Below are positions 30,401 to 38,772 of a stretch of DNA of 64,000 bases, piece by piece. How positions within the stretch are numbered: position 1 is the stretch's first letter; every line of letters begins with the position of its first letter. The position numbers and the translations under genes are program-made. Source of the DNA: Pseudomonadota bacterium (lineage in GTDB: Bacteria; Pseudomonadota; Alphaproteobacteria; Dongiales; Dongiaceae); NCBI GenBank assembly GCA_016183985.1, contig JACPDN010000006.1, positions 682,001 to 746,000 on the forward strand. The letters are read 5' to 3'. Below the pieces are notes generated by a model. It did not search any database and was not told where the DNA came from. It was given only the letters and a program-made list of their open reading frames with translations.

Positions 30401-30701
30401 GCCCGGCACCGCCGCCTATCTCAGAAACCAGAATCTCAACGTGCGCGCGATCAACAAAGTGCATCAAGGATCGCCCCATATCGTCGAAGCCATGGAGCGC
30501 GGTGAGATCAAGCTGGTCTTCAATACGGTGGCCGGAAACAAGGCGATCGGCGACAGTTTCAGCTTGCGCCGGGCGGCCTTAATGGGACAGATTCCCTATT
30601 ACACGACCCTTTCAGGGGCCGTGGCGGCCGTTGACGCCGTGGGGGCACTGGCTGCAGGGGAGCTTGCAGTCGCGCCGCTGCAATCGTACTTTAGGAGCTG
30701 A
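27468..30701 (+). CDS. carB: Carbamoyl phosphate synthase large subunit
   Basis: A 1077-residue enzyme that joins bicarbonate, ammonia and two ATP to carbamoyl phosphate. Two homologous ATP-grasp halves are present: the first opens with [23 protein letters not shown] and contains [14 protein letters not shown]; the second opens with [21 protein letters not shown] (about residue 560) and contains [16 protein letters not shown]-terminal MGS-like allosteric domain (about 950-1077, [14 protein letters not shown]) ends the protein. Length matches the family. Its start overlaps the end of the DUF559 gene, which lies between it and carA. Confidence 0.98.
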   Translation: MPKRTDIKSILIIGAGPIVIGQACEFDYSGAQACKALRQEGYRVILVNSNPATIMTDPDLADATYVEPITPEVVAKIIEKERPDAVLPTMGGQTALNTAMALHKSGKLAELGVELIGANAKAIDMAEDRFLFREAMDRIGLESPRGRQVETMDEALEALDYVGLPAIIRPSFTLGGTGGGIAQTREDFIRIVDGGLKASPVGQVLVEESVLGWKEYEMEVVRDKADNCIIICSIENIDPMGVHTGDSVTVAPALTLTDKEYQIMRNASIATLREIGVDTGGSNVQFAVNPDNGRLVVIEMNPRVSRSSALASKATGFPIAKIAAKLAIGYTLDELKNDITKVTPASFEPTIDYVVTKMPRFTFEKFAGAEPILSTSMKSVGEAMAIGRSFAESLQKALRSMETGLNGLNEVVLEGEDKPAILAQLAKQTPDRLLVIAQALRQGLTVEEIQGASKFDPWFIREVEKLVNVEAQVKANGLPKTKPGLLRLKKMGFSDARLAQLAGQKTADVTALRLKLDLHPVYKRIDTCAAEFASDTPYMYSCYEGNGIEPAQSEAKPSERNKVIILGGGPNRIGQGIEFDYCCVHAAYALKEAGVETIMVNCNPETVSTDYDTSDRLYFEPLTAEDVIEIARVEQSKGKLLGCIVQFGGQTPLKLAAALEAVNIPILGTSPDAIDLAEDRERFQQLLHKLKLRQPKNGIARSTEEAEKIAGEIGYPVVIRPSYVLGGRAMEIVHEIGQLRRYMRTAVQVSGDNPVLIDSYLEDAIEVDVDALADGSDVYVAGIMEHIEEAGIHSGDSACSLPPHTLPLQVIAELRSQSEALAKGLNVVGLMNVQFAIKGADIYVLEVNPRASRTVPFVAKATGLPIAKIAARVMAGEKLKAFDLNTSLRHHVAVKEAVFPFARFPGVDIILGPEMRSTGEVMGLDSNFARAFLKAQLGAGLNLPKSGTVFISVKDKDKPAIAAATKRLLDMGFDICATPGTAAYLRNQNLNVRAINKVHQGSPHIVEAMERGEIKLVFNTVAGNKAIGDSFSLRRAALMGQIPYYTTLSGAVAAVDAVGALAAGELAVAPLQSYFRS

Positions 30702-30858
30702 ACCGGAGAGATGGCCGTCAATAGTTGATGGCCAACCGGGGTTTTTCGCCCTGGTTCCACTGGACAAGTCAGGCTCAACGGGTAGCGACGAGCTTTCCCC
30801 AAACGGGAACGGCGCCGCGCCCGAGGGGTTCTTTTGCTTTTTTGCTGTGGATTTGACC

Positions 30859-31332
30859 ATGTCGAAGATTCCGATGACCGGGGACGGGTTTACCCGCCTC
30901 GAAGAAGAGTTGAAGCAGTTGAAGACGGTCGAGCGGCCGGCAGTGATTCGTGCCATCGCTGAAGCGCGCGAGCACGGCGACCTTTCGGAAAACGCCGAAT
31001 ACACGGCAGCGCGTGAACGACAGTCCTTTATCGAAGGCCGCGTCATTGAGCTTGAGGACAAGATCTCGCGCGCAGAGATCATCGACGTCTCGAAACTGAC
31101 CGGGAAACAGGTCAAATTCGGCGCCACGGTCACCCTCATCGACGAAGATACCGAGGAAAAAGCCGTCTACCAGATCGTCGGCGAGGACGAGGCCGATATC
31201 AAATCCCGGCGCCTGTCCATCTCGGCGCCGCTGGCGCGCGCCCTCATCAACAAATCGGTGGGTGAGTCGGTTGAAGTGACCACGCCCGGCGGCTCGAAAT
31301 CGTACGAGATCGCCAAGGTCCAGTTCAAATAG
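30859..31332 (+). CDS. greA: Transcription elongation factor GreA
   Basis: A 157-residue factor that rescues backtracked RNA polymerase by stimulating transcript cleavage. The N-terminal coiled coil ([20 protein letters not shown], then [20 protein letters not shown] with the two acidic tip residues) spans about residues 10-75, and the C-terminal globular domain ends [24 protein letters not shown]. The ATG at 30859 matches the usual GreA N-terminus (MSKIPMT); the frame extends upstream without similarity. It follows carB, an arrangement seen in other alphaproteobacteria. The 157-base gap contains a T-rich stretch just before the gene. Confidence 0.97.
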   Translation: MSKIPMTGDGFTRLEEELKQLKTVERPAVIRAIAEAREHGDLSENAEYTAARERQSFIEGRVIELEDKISRAEIIDVSKLTGKQVKFGATVTLIDEDTEEKAVYQIVGEDEADIKSRRLSISAPLARALINKSVGESVEVTTPGGSKSYEIAKVQFK

Positions 31333-31346
31333 CGGCACCTCGTCCC

Positions 31347-32120
31347 GTGATGATCGGCCGCAGCGGACGCCTCGTTCTCGCGGCCGTTTTCTTTTGTGTG
31401 CTGCTGATGCCGCCGGCCGCCTCAACGACGGACGCCTGGGCGGATGAATCCAGCTATGTGCTGGCGCTATCCTGGCAGCCCGGCTTTTGTGCCAGCGATG
31501 CCGGCGCCGACAAAGCCGAATGCGCCGGCGACCCCGCCTTGCAACTGACCTTGCATGGGCTGTGGCCCAACGCCGACCGCAATGACGACGGCCGTCTCGA
31601 TGCCGATGATGATTATTGCCTTGGCGCCGATCGGGCGCGGCTGATGGCGCTTGATCGACGCGACTGGGCGAAGCTGCCGCCAGTCAAACTGAGCGCGGAT
31701 ATTGGCCGACGATTGATCGATGTCATGCCGGGCGTGGTCTCGCAGCTGGAGCGGCATCAATGGGTGAAGCACGGCAGCTGCAGTGGATTGGGCGCCGAGC
31801 GCTATTTCGCCGCCGCTGTCACGTTGAGCGAGACGGTCCGCGACAGCCAATTTGCCGAGACGATCCAGGCACAAGCGGGCCAGGACGTGTCGCGCCGGGA
31901 TCTGCTGCAGGCCTTCGCGGCTGAATTCGGCAAGGGCAACGAGCGGGCGCTGCAGCTGCTTTGCCGTAGAGGCGACGGCTACTTCACGCTGACGGAAATC
32001 CGCCTGCGGCTGACGGCAACGGCCATCGAAGAATCGCTGTCGCGCGGATCCTTCGATACGTCGCGCGCAGCGAAAGCGAAGGGCAGCTGCCCGGCGCGGT
32101 TTTCGATTGAGCGAGACTGA
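31347..32120 (+). CDS. Secreted ribonuclease, T2 family
   Basis: A 257-residue exported endoribonuclease. A signal peptide (about 1-33, ending in DAWA-DE) precedes the mature chain, which contains both catalytic segments of the T2 family: LTLHGLWPN (CAS I, catalytic His) and RHQWVKHGSCSG (CAS II, Glu replaced by Gln-Trp in the usual H-E-W-x-K-H-G context, but the His, Lys and His are kept). The family cleaves single-stranded RNA through a 2',3'-cyclic phosphate, in the periplasm or outside the cell. The Gln in place of the catalytic Glu may alter activity. The start is 14 bases after the greA stop. Confidence 0.85.
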   Translation: MMIGRSGRLVLAAVFFCVLLMPPAASTTDAWADESSYVLALSWQPGFCASDAGADKAECAGDPALQLTLHGLWPNADRNDDGRLDADDDYCLGADRARLMALDRRDWAKLPPVKLSADIGRRLIDVMPGVVSQLERHQWVKHGSCSGLGAERYFAAAVTLSETVRDSQFAETIQAQAGQDVSRRDLLQAFAAEFGKGNERALQLLCRRGDGYFTLTEIRLRLTATAIEESLSRGSFDTSRAAKAKGSCPARFSIERD

Positions 32121-32127
32121 AGGGGAC

Positions 32128-32282
32128 CGCCCCCTCTCCCCGACCCTCCCCCACGTCGGGGGGAGGGAGCTCACCGAGGGCGCTGAACCATTTGAACCAA
32201 GGCTTGCTCTAGCTCCCTCCCCCCACAGTCGGCGAATGCCGACATGCGTCGGCAGTGGGGGAGGGTCGGGGAGAGGGGGCGC
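32128..32282. repeat. Palindromic intergenic repeat, CCCTCCCC family, copy 2
   Basis: A long inverted repeat. The outer arms (CCCCCTCTCCCCGACCCTCC and its complement, ending GGTCGGGGAGAGGGGGC) enclose inner arms (GGGAGGGAGCTC and AGCTCCCTCCC) and a small hairpin (GCCGACATGCGTCGGC). It resembles the element at 27003-27120, so the two belong to one repeat family. It sits between convergent genes. Confidence 0.65.
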
Positions 32283-32310
32283 TGACAGACACCGAAATCT
32301 AACGCAAACA

Positions 32311-32342
32311 AAAACCCCGCTGCCTTGCGGCAGCGGGGTTTT
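32311..32342. terminator. Bidirectional intrinsic terminator
   Basis: A perfect 14-bp stem (AAAACCCCGCTGCC and GGCAGCGGGGTTTT) around a TTGC loop. The A and T tails give a T-run in each direction, so it can end transcription of the minus-strand gene at 32369-32728 and of the plus-strand genes upstream. Confidence 0.88.
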
Positions 32343-32368
32343 GTCAGTCAGCCTTGCAGCTGAGAGAT

Positions 32369-32728
32369 TTAGGAAGCCGGGGTGGCGAGCTCGGCGTCAT
32401 AGAGCGAGAGCAGCGCCTTCACTTCGTCAGAATCGCAGCCCTTGTTCCAGACCAGCTCGCGCGTGTCGGTCTTGGCGGCTTCGATCAGCGTCAGACGCTC
32501 ACCGGCCGGGATCTCGTAGTTGATCTTCTTGTCGATATAGGTCGACACCTTGCTCCAGGCGGCCGGATCCAGCGTGAATTCACGGCAGACCTCAGCAGCG
32601 CGGATCGCCTGGTGGTACTGGCTGTAGATCGCGGTCTGGTCCTGAGCGGCGGCAAGGCCGGCCACACCCAGAACGCTGCCCGCCACCAGGGCTGCCGCCG
32701 ACAGGCGGATCGCGAAACGCTTTGACAT
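32369..32728 (-). CDS. Small exported protein of unknown function
   Basis: A 119-residue protein with a typical signal peptide (MSKRFAIRLSAAALVAGSVL, cleavage likely after GLAAA) and a short helical mature domain with two cysteines (AAEVCREF and NKGCDSDE) that may form a disulfide in the periplasm. No family is recognised. The ATG at 32728 fits the signal peptide; the frame runs further upstream without similarity. A strong intrinsic terminator follows at once, so it is probably expressed as a single, well-defined transcript, and it is divergent from the isocitrate lyase-family gene. Confidence 0.75.
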   Translation of the reverse strand: MSKRFAIRLSAAALVAGSVLGVAGLAAAQDQTAIYSQYHQAIRAAEVCREFTLDPAAWSKVSTYIDKKINYEIPAGERLTLIEAAKTDTRELVWNKGCDSDEVKALLSLYDAELATPAS

Positions 32729-32947
32729 GGTTGTTATCCCTCTTTTGAGCTCGTAGAACGCAAAACCGGCCCTAGTCTCGTGCGACCGGCACCAGAATTC
32801 AACAGGAATTTGCCGAAATACCCGACTGGTAACGCCTTGGACGTAGTGGAGTTCCCCAGAAAATAGGCGAAAAGCCAGCGGGCGATCCAGCGACTCGGGG
32901 TGGCCGGTTATCATGGCCGGGCCACCATCACATGGGATCCCAAAAGG

Positions 32948-33856
32948 ATGCGCCGGACCACGCGATTCCGCCAATTGATCGACCAGCCGGAAATACTGGT
33001 TCTGCCCGGTGCGCATGACGCCCTGTCGGTGCGCCTTATTGAGATGGCCGGTTTTGATGCCTTTACAGCGGGCGGCTATGCTGCGACCGCGAGCCTGCTA
33101 GGTGCGCCCGATATCGGACAATTGGGGTTGGCTGAAATGGCCGATCATTACGCGCGGCTCTGCGATGTCACCCCTCTTCCGATCCTCGCCGACGCCGATA
33201 CCGGATATGGCTCGCCTATCGGCGTCGCTCGCACAATCCGCGCCTATGAACGCGCCGGGGTCGCCGCGCTCTTCATCGAGGACCAGGTGGCGCCCAAGCG
33301 TTGCGGACATATGGATGGAAAGCGTGTCGTCCCGGTGACCGAGATGGTCGCCAAAGTGAAGGCAGCAGTCGATGCCCGGGTCGATGGCGATCTGGTGATC
33401 ATGGCCCGAACCGATGCCCGCGCCATCGAAGGGCTGGAAGCCGCGATCGAGCGCGCACAAATCTATCGCGAGGCGGGAGCCGATCTCATTTTTGTCGAGG
33501 CGCCGCTCACCGCCGATGAGATGGCGCGGATCTGCAGCGAGATTCCGGCGCCCTGCATGGCAAACAATGTCGAGGGCGGCAAGACGCCGCTCCTCAATAC
33601 TGCGCAACTCGAAGATATCGGCTATGCCTGCGTCGCCTTCCCCGTTGCCGCCACCTACACCGTCGCTCACGCCTTGCGCCGGCTTTACGGCACCTTGCGC
33701 GAAACGGGCGACACGACAAGCTTGCAGGGCGACATGTTGAACTTTGCCGCCTTCCACGACATCGTGCGGCTGCCGGCCTTGCGTGAGATGGAGCGCAGCG
33801 CCGATGCCTTTGCGCGCGATCTTCTGGAAAAGATGGCGGATACCGGCAACGATTAG
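32948..33856 (+). CDS. Isocitrate lyase/PEP mutase family enzyme
   Basis: A 302-residue TIM-barrel enzyme of the isocitrate lyase/phosphoenolpyruvate mutase superfamily. VLPGAHDALSVRLIEMAGFDA near the start, the metal-binding DADTGYG (about residue 76), the loop EDQVAPKRCGHMDGK with the catalytic Cys, and MARTDARAIEGLEAAIERAQ are characteristic. Members include methylisocitrate lyase, oxaloacetate decarboxylase and 2,3-dimethylmalate lyase; PrpB-like and carboxyphosphonoenolpyruvate mutase-like activities cannot be separated from the sequence. The ATG at 32948 matches the usual N-terminus; an in-frame GTG lies at 32900. Its stop overlaps the stop of the convergent PAS gene. Confidence 0.85.
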   Translation: MRRTTRFRQLIDQPEILVLPGAHDALSVRLIEMAGFDAFTAGGYAATASLLGAPDIGQLGLAEMADHYARLCDVTPLPILADADTGYGSPIGVARTIRAYERAGVAALFIEDQVAPKRCGHMDGKRVVPVTEMVAKVKAAVDARVDGDLVIMARTDARAIEGLEAAIERAQIYREAGADLIFVEAPLTADEMARICSEIPAPCMANNVEGGKTPLLNTAQLEDIGYACVAFPVAATYTVAHALRRLYGTLRETGDTTSLQGDMLNFAAFHDIVRLPALREMERSADAFARDLLEKMADTGND

Positions 33857-34332
33857 CGGCGTTGCACCGGCTCGAGATCGGGGATCACCAGGCGGTCAAA
33901 ATCGTCATAGGCTTCGATGGCAATGAAGGAGCCTGCCGGATCGTCGCCGCGCAGCAACGGGAAAATGGCAAATTCATAGCTGGTGAGGCGACCGTCGGCG
34001 AAATGCAGGTCGTTGATGCCGATGAGTCCAGCGTGCGTCTTGTGGACGAAGCGGTAACACGCACTCCAATCGACACTGTCGCGCTCGCTATAGACCAGCT
34101 CGTCGAGATACTGCCCGCTGAAATCCTGTCGACTGAAATCGGCAACCCCCGTCCCCACAAGCCGAAAGAGGATTCGGAACGGCTCCGGCTCGATATCCCC
34201 CAACAGCAATAGCGGCAGGATGTCGCGCAATGCTGACGGGTCGATCTCGGTGCGTTTCAACGGTACGCCATGGCGGCGGTTCTCATGCCAATAGGCGAAG
34301 AGCATCCGGGTCGAGGGCATGCGCGCCTGCAT
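33853..34332 (-). CDS. PAS-domain protein (PAS_5-like)
   Basis: A single-domain protein of about 159 residues. The region MLFAYWHENRRHGVPLKRTEIDPSAL, then FRILFRLVGTGVADFSRQDFSG and the closing SYEFAIFPLLRGDDP resembles the short PAS_5-type domain proteins of alphaproteobacteria, which usually carry a PAS fold without an output domain. Its function and ligand are unknown. The start is uncertain: an ATG at 34332 begins near the family start, whereas a GTG at 34413 would overlap the upstream DUF1499 gene by 43 bases. The two genes may be co-transcribed. Its stop overlaps that of the convergent lyase gene. Confidence 0.65.
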   Translation of the reverse strand: MQARMPSTRMLFAYWHENRRHGVPLKRTEIDPSALRDILPLLLLGDIEPEPFRILFRLVGTGVADFSRQDFSGQYLDELVYSERDSVDWSACYRFVHKTHAGLIGINDLHFADGRLTSYEFAIFPLLRGDDPAGSFIAIEAYDDFDRLVIPDLEPVQRR

Positions 34333-34370
34333 CACGTCGGTAAATGGCGCGACGCCTTGGGGAAGTACGC

Positions 34371-34868
34371 TCAAGATGCCACCCGATAGGGAATGCCGAG
34401 GCGCTTCAACCACGCCTCAACCCGGCTCCGATTGACGCCGAAATCGCCATAGCCGTAATTCGAACGGCTGTAGATCGCCAGTGTTGCCTCGCCGTCATTT
34501 GCCGGCTGCACAGAGATATTGACTGTATCGGGGAAGCGGAAGATCAGCGAACGTTGCACGAAGACGAAATGCAGACCGTCCTCGCTTCGCGCCACCAAAT
34601 CGGTGCGCGCTTCCTTTGGCAGCTCGGCGATCACCTTGGCGGCGAGATCGGCGGCTGGCATCGCCACTGCTTCCGTGACGAAATCAGCCTTGGCCGCACA
34701 CAGGTCGGTTGGGCAGGCCAGAGCATCATTTGGCGTCGTTGCGCGGGCGAAGGTGGCGAAGTCGATCAACCCCAGATCGGCGCTGCAGCCGGCCGCAATC
34801 AGGCATAAGCAGCAGATCAGCCCCAGGATGGGGCGTCTCCAACGTGACGAATGGAGAGGATAGGACAT
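34371..34868 (-). CDS. DUF1499 lipoprotein
   Basis: A 165-residue protein with a hydrophobic N-terminus ending in a lipobox-like IAAGC (Cys about residue 28), so it is probably a lipoprotein. The mature part shows the DUF1499 pattern: PNDALACPTDLC near the start, and IYSRSNYGYGDFGVNRSRVE near the end. The function of DUF1499 is unknown. The ATG at 34868 keeps a normal signal sequence. It lies downstream of the HlyD-type gene, with 87 bases between them, on the same strand. Confidence 0.8.
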   Translation of the reverse strand: MSYPLHSSRWRRPILGLICCLCLIAAGCSADLGLIDFATFARATTPNDALACPTDLCAAKADFVTEAVAMPAADLAAKVIAELPKEARTDLVARSEDGLHFVFVQRSLIFRFPDTVNISVQPANDGEATLAIYSRSNYGYGDFGVNRSRVEAWLKRLGIPYRVAS

Positions 34869-34955
34869 GAAGCGGCCCGACAATGACGATGACGATGACG
34901 GGCGCCTTCATACAGATCAGCGCGTTTCTTGGCCAGTATCCAGCTTAAACCCTTG

Positions 34956-36281
34956 CTATTCCTCGCGGAAAGCGCGGTGCCATGTGTCAGTGAGTGGCGA
35001 GGTGAAGTAATCGATGGCGCGGCGTGGCCCAGTGGCGATCAGCACCTCGGCCGGCATGCCGGGATAAGGCGTGACATTCATGCCCGGCGGCAATGACGCA
35101 AGATCGAGTTTCACACGGGCAATATAATAGGCAACGCCCGAGCGTTCCTCGACGACGCGGTCGGCGGATACAGTCATGACCTCGCCATCGATCGCCGGCA
35201 CCCGCCGCTGCTTGTAAGCCAGCAGCTTCACTTCCGCCTTCAGACCGGCATGGACGGAATCGATATCGTCCGTCTTCACCTTGGCCTCAACGACCAGAGC
35301 GTCATCCTGCGGCACGATGTCGAGGATCGGCTTGCCCGGCTCGATCACCGCACCGGGCCCGAAGACCTGCATGTTGACGATGCGACCGCCCTGCGGCGCA
35401 CGCACATCCATGCGCGCGAGGACGTCCTGAAGCGATGCGAGGCGGCCCTCATAGTCGGTACCTTCCATCAGAACCTGCTGCAACTCGCCATTCACCTCAG
35501 TGGCGCGGGTCGACCGCAGATTCTCGATTTCGATCTTCAAGCCGGCAACCGTTTCCCCACTCCGCGCAATATTGGCCCGCAACTCGCCAATCCGGCCGCC
35601 GAGCTCCGCTGAATCCCGCTCCAGACCGCGAAGACGCGGGATCTCGGTCAGTCCTTTCTTATAAAGTTCCCGGATGCTGACCAGTTGCTTTTCGGTAATA
35701 GCGCGCATCTCTTCAGTAGCGGATATCTGGCTCTTCAAACCGGAGACCTCGTTATCCGTTTCACCGATCTTCTTCTGGCGCATACCGACGCCTTCGTCAT
35801 AGGCCGACCAGCGCGCCATCAACAGCGCACGCTGCGAAGCCATCAGCGCCAGGACCGCGGGGTCATTTTGGGTCGCCAGCAACTCGGCCGGGAAGGCGAT
35901 GTCGCGTCTGCCACTTTGCTCAGCAGTCAAGCGCGCGATACGCGCCAGGCGCGAATAATGCTCCATATGAAGCTGACTGATTTGTGCCTGCACCTGGGTT
36001 GGATCAAGGTGCAGCAGGATGTCGCCGGCCTTCACCTGGTCGCCGTCGCGGACCAGCAGGTCCTTGACGATACCGCCTTCGAGATGTTGGACCGATTTTT
36101 TGTTGCTATCGACCACCACTGTGCCGTCGGCAATCGCCGCCCGATCAAGCGAGGAAAGCAGACCCCATAGCAGGAATCCGCCAAACCCGATGAAGACGAC
36201 CGCAAAGCCCAGCACGACATAGCGTCGCAGCGACGGTTCCGGATAGATCAGGCCCGAATGGTGAAGATCGATGACGCTCAT
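34956..36281 (-). CDS. Type I secretion membrane fusion protein, HlyD family
   Basis: A 441-residue adaptor linking an inner-membrane ABC exporter to the outer-membrane channel. One transmembrane segment (about 21-42, VVLGFAVVFIGFGGFLLWGLL) is followed by a lipoyl-like half-motif (VQHLEGGIVKDLLVRDGDQV), a long coiled coil (about 120-290) and the second half-motif with MDVRAPQGGRIVNMQVFGPG. GTVVVDSNKKSVQHLEGG and the closing PYPGMPAEVLIATGPR are typical of the PrtE/HlyD type. The ATG at 36281 overlaps the ABC gene's stop (ATGA), so both are translated from one message. No outer-membrane TolC-like gene is present in the window. Confidence 0.93.
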   Translation of the reverse strand: MSVIDLHHSGLIYPEPSLRRYVVLGFAVVFIGFGGFLLWGLLSSLDRAAIADGTVVVDSNKKSVQHLEGGIVKDLLVRDGDQVKAGDILLHLDPTQVQAQISQLHMEHYSRLARIARLTAEQSGRRDIAFPAELLATQNDPAVLALMASQRALLMARWSAYDEGVGMRQKKIGETDNEVSGLKSQISATEEMRAITEKQLVSIRELYKKGLTEIPRLRGLERDSAELGGRIGELRANIARSGETVAGLKIEIENLRSTRATEVNGELQQVLMEGTDYEGRLASLQDVLARMDVRAPQGGRIVNMQVFGPGAVIEPGKPILDIVPQDDALVVEAKVKTDDIDSVHAGLKAEVKLLAYKQRRVPAIDGEVMTVSADRVVEERSGVAYYIARVKLDLASLPPGMNVTPYPGMPAEVLIATGPRRAIDYFTSPLTDTWHRAFREE

Positions 36282-38029
36282 GATTTCACCAGTCTGGCGA
36301 CATTGCCGGTGGGCGCCAATGCGCCTTCGGCTTTGCCCGATGCCGTAACCGAGCGCAGCACGTCCGCACGCGGCCCGAATTGCGCCATACCGCCGTCGCG
36401 CAGCACGAGGAGTTTGTCGCAAACAGCAACGATCGACGGTCGATGCGTGATGAGCACAATAGTCGTCCCATCGGCCTTCGCCGCCATCAAGGCGTTCATC
36501 AGCGCCTGCTCACCGGTCTGGTCGAGATTGGCATTGGGCTCATCGAGAACGATGAAGGCCGGATTACCGAACAGCGCACGGGCAAGGCCTATGCGCTGGC
36601 GCTGGCCACCACTCAAGGCAAAGCCTTGTTCGCCGATTTCGGTGTCATATCCATGGGGCAGTGTGCCGATGGTCTCGTGCACATCCGCGCGGCGAGCGGC
36701 GGCAACGACCTTGGCCGGATCTGCCTCACCCATATGCGCAATGTTCTCGCGCACGGTTCCTTCCAGCAGTGAAACCGACTGCGGCAGATAGCCGACTGCC
36801 GTGCCGAAAGATGCGCGGTCCCAGTTCATCACATTTTGGCCGTCGAGATAGACGGCACCCTGGGTCGGCTTCCAAACACCAACCAGCAATCGAGCCAAGG
36901 TCGATTTGCCGGCAGCCGACGGGCCGATCACGCCCAACACTTCGCCTGGCTCTAGCGCGAAAGTGATGTTGCGAAGCACCGCGCGGTCGGATCCAGATGG
37001 TACAAACCCAAGGCGATCGACGGTGAGCCGCCCCTCGGCATTAAGCATCGCCATGCCGGCCGGCCGCTGCTCGACGCGACTGATCATGTCCTTCAATCGG
37101 CTATAGGCGCCGCGGGCAAAAACCCATTGGCGCCAACCCTCAATGAGATGGTCGAAAGGCAGCAGCATACGCCCCATGATGATGGAAGCAGCGACCATAG
37201 TGCCGGGTGATGCCATGCGTTCGATAACGAGAATGGCGCCGGAAGACATCATGGTGATCTGAAGCATGTAACGAAGGGTCTTCGAGAGCGCTGACATCGC
37301 CCGCGACCGACGATTGCCCTCATCAAGACCTTGCAGCACCTTGTATTGGGCCTGCTCCCACCGCCTGGCGATTGCCGGCAACATACCCATGGCCTGGATC
37401 ACTTCAGCATTGCGCAAGGCGGCCGCAGTCTGGCCGGTGCTCTTCACCGACGCCTCATTGGCCTCCGCCAGCGGCCGGCGTGCGATCATCTCCATGCCCA
37501 ACGACAAGCTGACAAGCATGGTTGCGGCACAGATGGCAATGACGCCATAGACCCAATGCAGCATGAACAACACGGCGAGGAACAGAGGCACAAACATGGC
37601 CTCGAATGGCACGCTGATAGATGAGCTGGTCAGGAATTGCCGCAGATCATTGAGGTCACGCAGCGATTGACCTGGATGATTGTTGTGCCCATCCAAATTG
37701 TCGGCAACAGCCGCTTCGAGGGTTGCTGAATTGAGCCGGCGTGCAAGCCGGTCGCCCAGGACATGGTAGACTCGGCTGCGAATATATTCGAGGGCACCTA
37801 GCAGGATGAGGCCGCCAACGGCCACCACGATGAGAGCCGCCAGCGTGTCCAGGCTTCGGCTACCGAGCACGCGGTCATAGACCTGCACCATGAAGAGCGG
37901 CACAATCAGTTGGCAGATGCAAATAAACAGCGTCAGAAAGCCGACATAAGCCAAGCCGCCACGCAAGGAGCGGACCGCGATCTCGAACGGATTATTGCGC
38001 AAGCTGGCTTTCGTCTTGGCGGCTGCCAT
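36278..38029 (-). CDS. Type I secretion ABC transporter (PrtD-type)
   Basis: A 583-residue half-transporter with six predicted membrane segments in the first about 290 residues and an ATPase domain with Walker A GPSAAGKST (about 369-377), Q-loop GYLPQSVSL, signature LSGGQRQR (about 472) and Walker B FIVLDEPNANLD (about 492 on). This is the PrtD/LapB-less type without a C39 peptidase domain, which exports uncleaved RTX proteins. It is transcribed with the RTX gene at 43205, glycosyltransferases, a methyltransferase and a membrane-anchored helical protein upstream, and the HlyD-type gene downstream. Likely substrates are the 300-residue and perhaps the 2183-residue RTX proteins. Confidence 0.93.
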   Translation of the reverse strand: MAAAKTKASLRNNPFEIAVRSLRGGLAYVGFLTLFICICQLIVPLFMVQVYDRVLGSRSLDTLAALIVVAVGGLILLGALEYIRSRVYHVLGDRLARRLNSATLEAAVADNLDGHNNHPGQSLRDLNDLRQFLTSSSISVPFEAMFVPLFLAVLFMLHWVYGVIAICAATMLVSLSLGMEMIARRPLAEANEASVKSTGQTAAALRNAEVIQAMGMLPAIARRWEQAQYKVLQGLDEGNRRSRAMSALSKTLRYMLQITMMSSGAILVIERMASPGTMVAASIIMGRMLLPFDHLIEGWRQWVFARGAYSRLKDMISRVEQRPAGMAMLNAEGRLTVDRLGFVPSGSDRAVLRNITFALEPGEVLGVIGPSAAGKSTLARLLVGVWKPTQGAVYLDGQNVMNWDRASFGTAVGYLPQSVSLLEGTVRENIAHMGEADPAKVVAAARRADVHETIGTLPHGYDTEIGEQGFALSGGQRQRIGLARALFGNPAFIVLDEPNANLDQTGEQALMNALMAAKADGTTIVLITHRPSIVAVCDKLLVLRDGGMAQFGPRADVLRSVTASGKAEGALAPTGNVARLVKS

Positions 38030-38031
38030 AG

Positions 38032-38772
38032 TCAAAGGCTCCGCAGAATATGTTCGCCGATCAGCGCCAGCGAGACAGCCGTGGTGATGCCCGCCCAGAC
38101 CCATAGCAACAACGGCTTGCGTTGCTGTGATCTTTGCTCGACAACTGCCAAGCGTTTATCGATCCCTTGCAGAAGCGTATCGAAGCGTAGCTGGAATACT
38201 TCCATCGCCTCAAGCCGATGGTCGAGTGCGGGCAGAGACGTATCGAGCTTGTCCAGAGACTGAGCAATACGCTCGTTAAGGCTTTGGTCGAGCCCGCCGC
38301 GCTCCTTGGCGACGGACACCAATTGCTTCAGCTGCCCTTGCAAACGCTGATCGCGGGCGCGAATCTCACCCAGCACAACTGCACTCACAGCGGTCGGCGT
38401 CGCCGCTCCTGCCTGTCGCTTCAATTCGACTGACGTTGTGCCATCGCCGGTCATCGCCAATACCGTCAAGGGCGAAGCGCGATCGATTTCGGCGATGGCC
38501 GGTATATTGGCCACGAAGGCATAACGCCCGTCGCCGATGCCGTTCGATACAAGATCCGGACGCGGTTGATTGGCCTCCAGCCGGACGATCAATTGCTCAT
38601 TCTGCCGGATTTCGATGCTCAGTCGCTCCGAAGGATCGGCGATATTCCAAGCCCAGCCATAGATTCGGTCAGGCTCGACTGCATCAACATAGCCCTGGAT
38701 CTGCACAGCGCCATTTGTCGGCGGCGCGGCGCCAAGATCGAGCTTCGACACCGCGTCCGCGTTAGCTGACAT
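38032..38772 (-). CDS. Membrane-anchored coiled-coil protein with a GW domain
   Basis: A 246-residue protein of unusual build. Residues about 24-117 form a beta-rich domain opening with the sequence VQIQGYVDAVEPDRIYGWAWN, a type also seen attached to glycosyltransferases. About 130-215 is a charged helical stretch (coiled coil likely), and 219-240 is a single C-terminal membrane helix (LLLWVWAGITTAVSLALIGEH). The bulk should face the cytoplasm if the tail is an inner-membrane anchor. The gene lies two bases upstream of the ABC exporter and overlaps the glycosyltransferase gene by 11 bases. It could tether glycosylation enzymes to the exporter; that is inference. I recognise no characterised homologue. 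Confidence 0.75.
   Translation of the reverse strand: MSANADAVSKLDLGAAPPTNGAVQIQGYVDAVEPDRIYGWAWNIADPSERLSIEIRQNEQLIVRLEANQPRPDLVSNGIGDGRYAFVANIPAIAEIDRASPLTVLAMTGDGTTSVELKRQAGAATPTAVSAVVLGEIRARDQRLQGQLKQLVSVAKERGGLDQSLNERIAQSLDKLDTSLPALDHRLEAMEVFQLRFDTLLQGIDKRLAVVEQRSQQRKPLLLWVWAGITTAVSLALIGEHILRSL

Noticed and set aside
30806-30830. GGAAC-N17-GTT before greA on the plus strand, an EcfG-like promoter match
   Set aside because: About two matches per spacing are expected by chance; the spacer is GC-rich and greA is not a known stress-regulon gene. Position alone does not support it.
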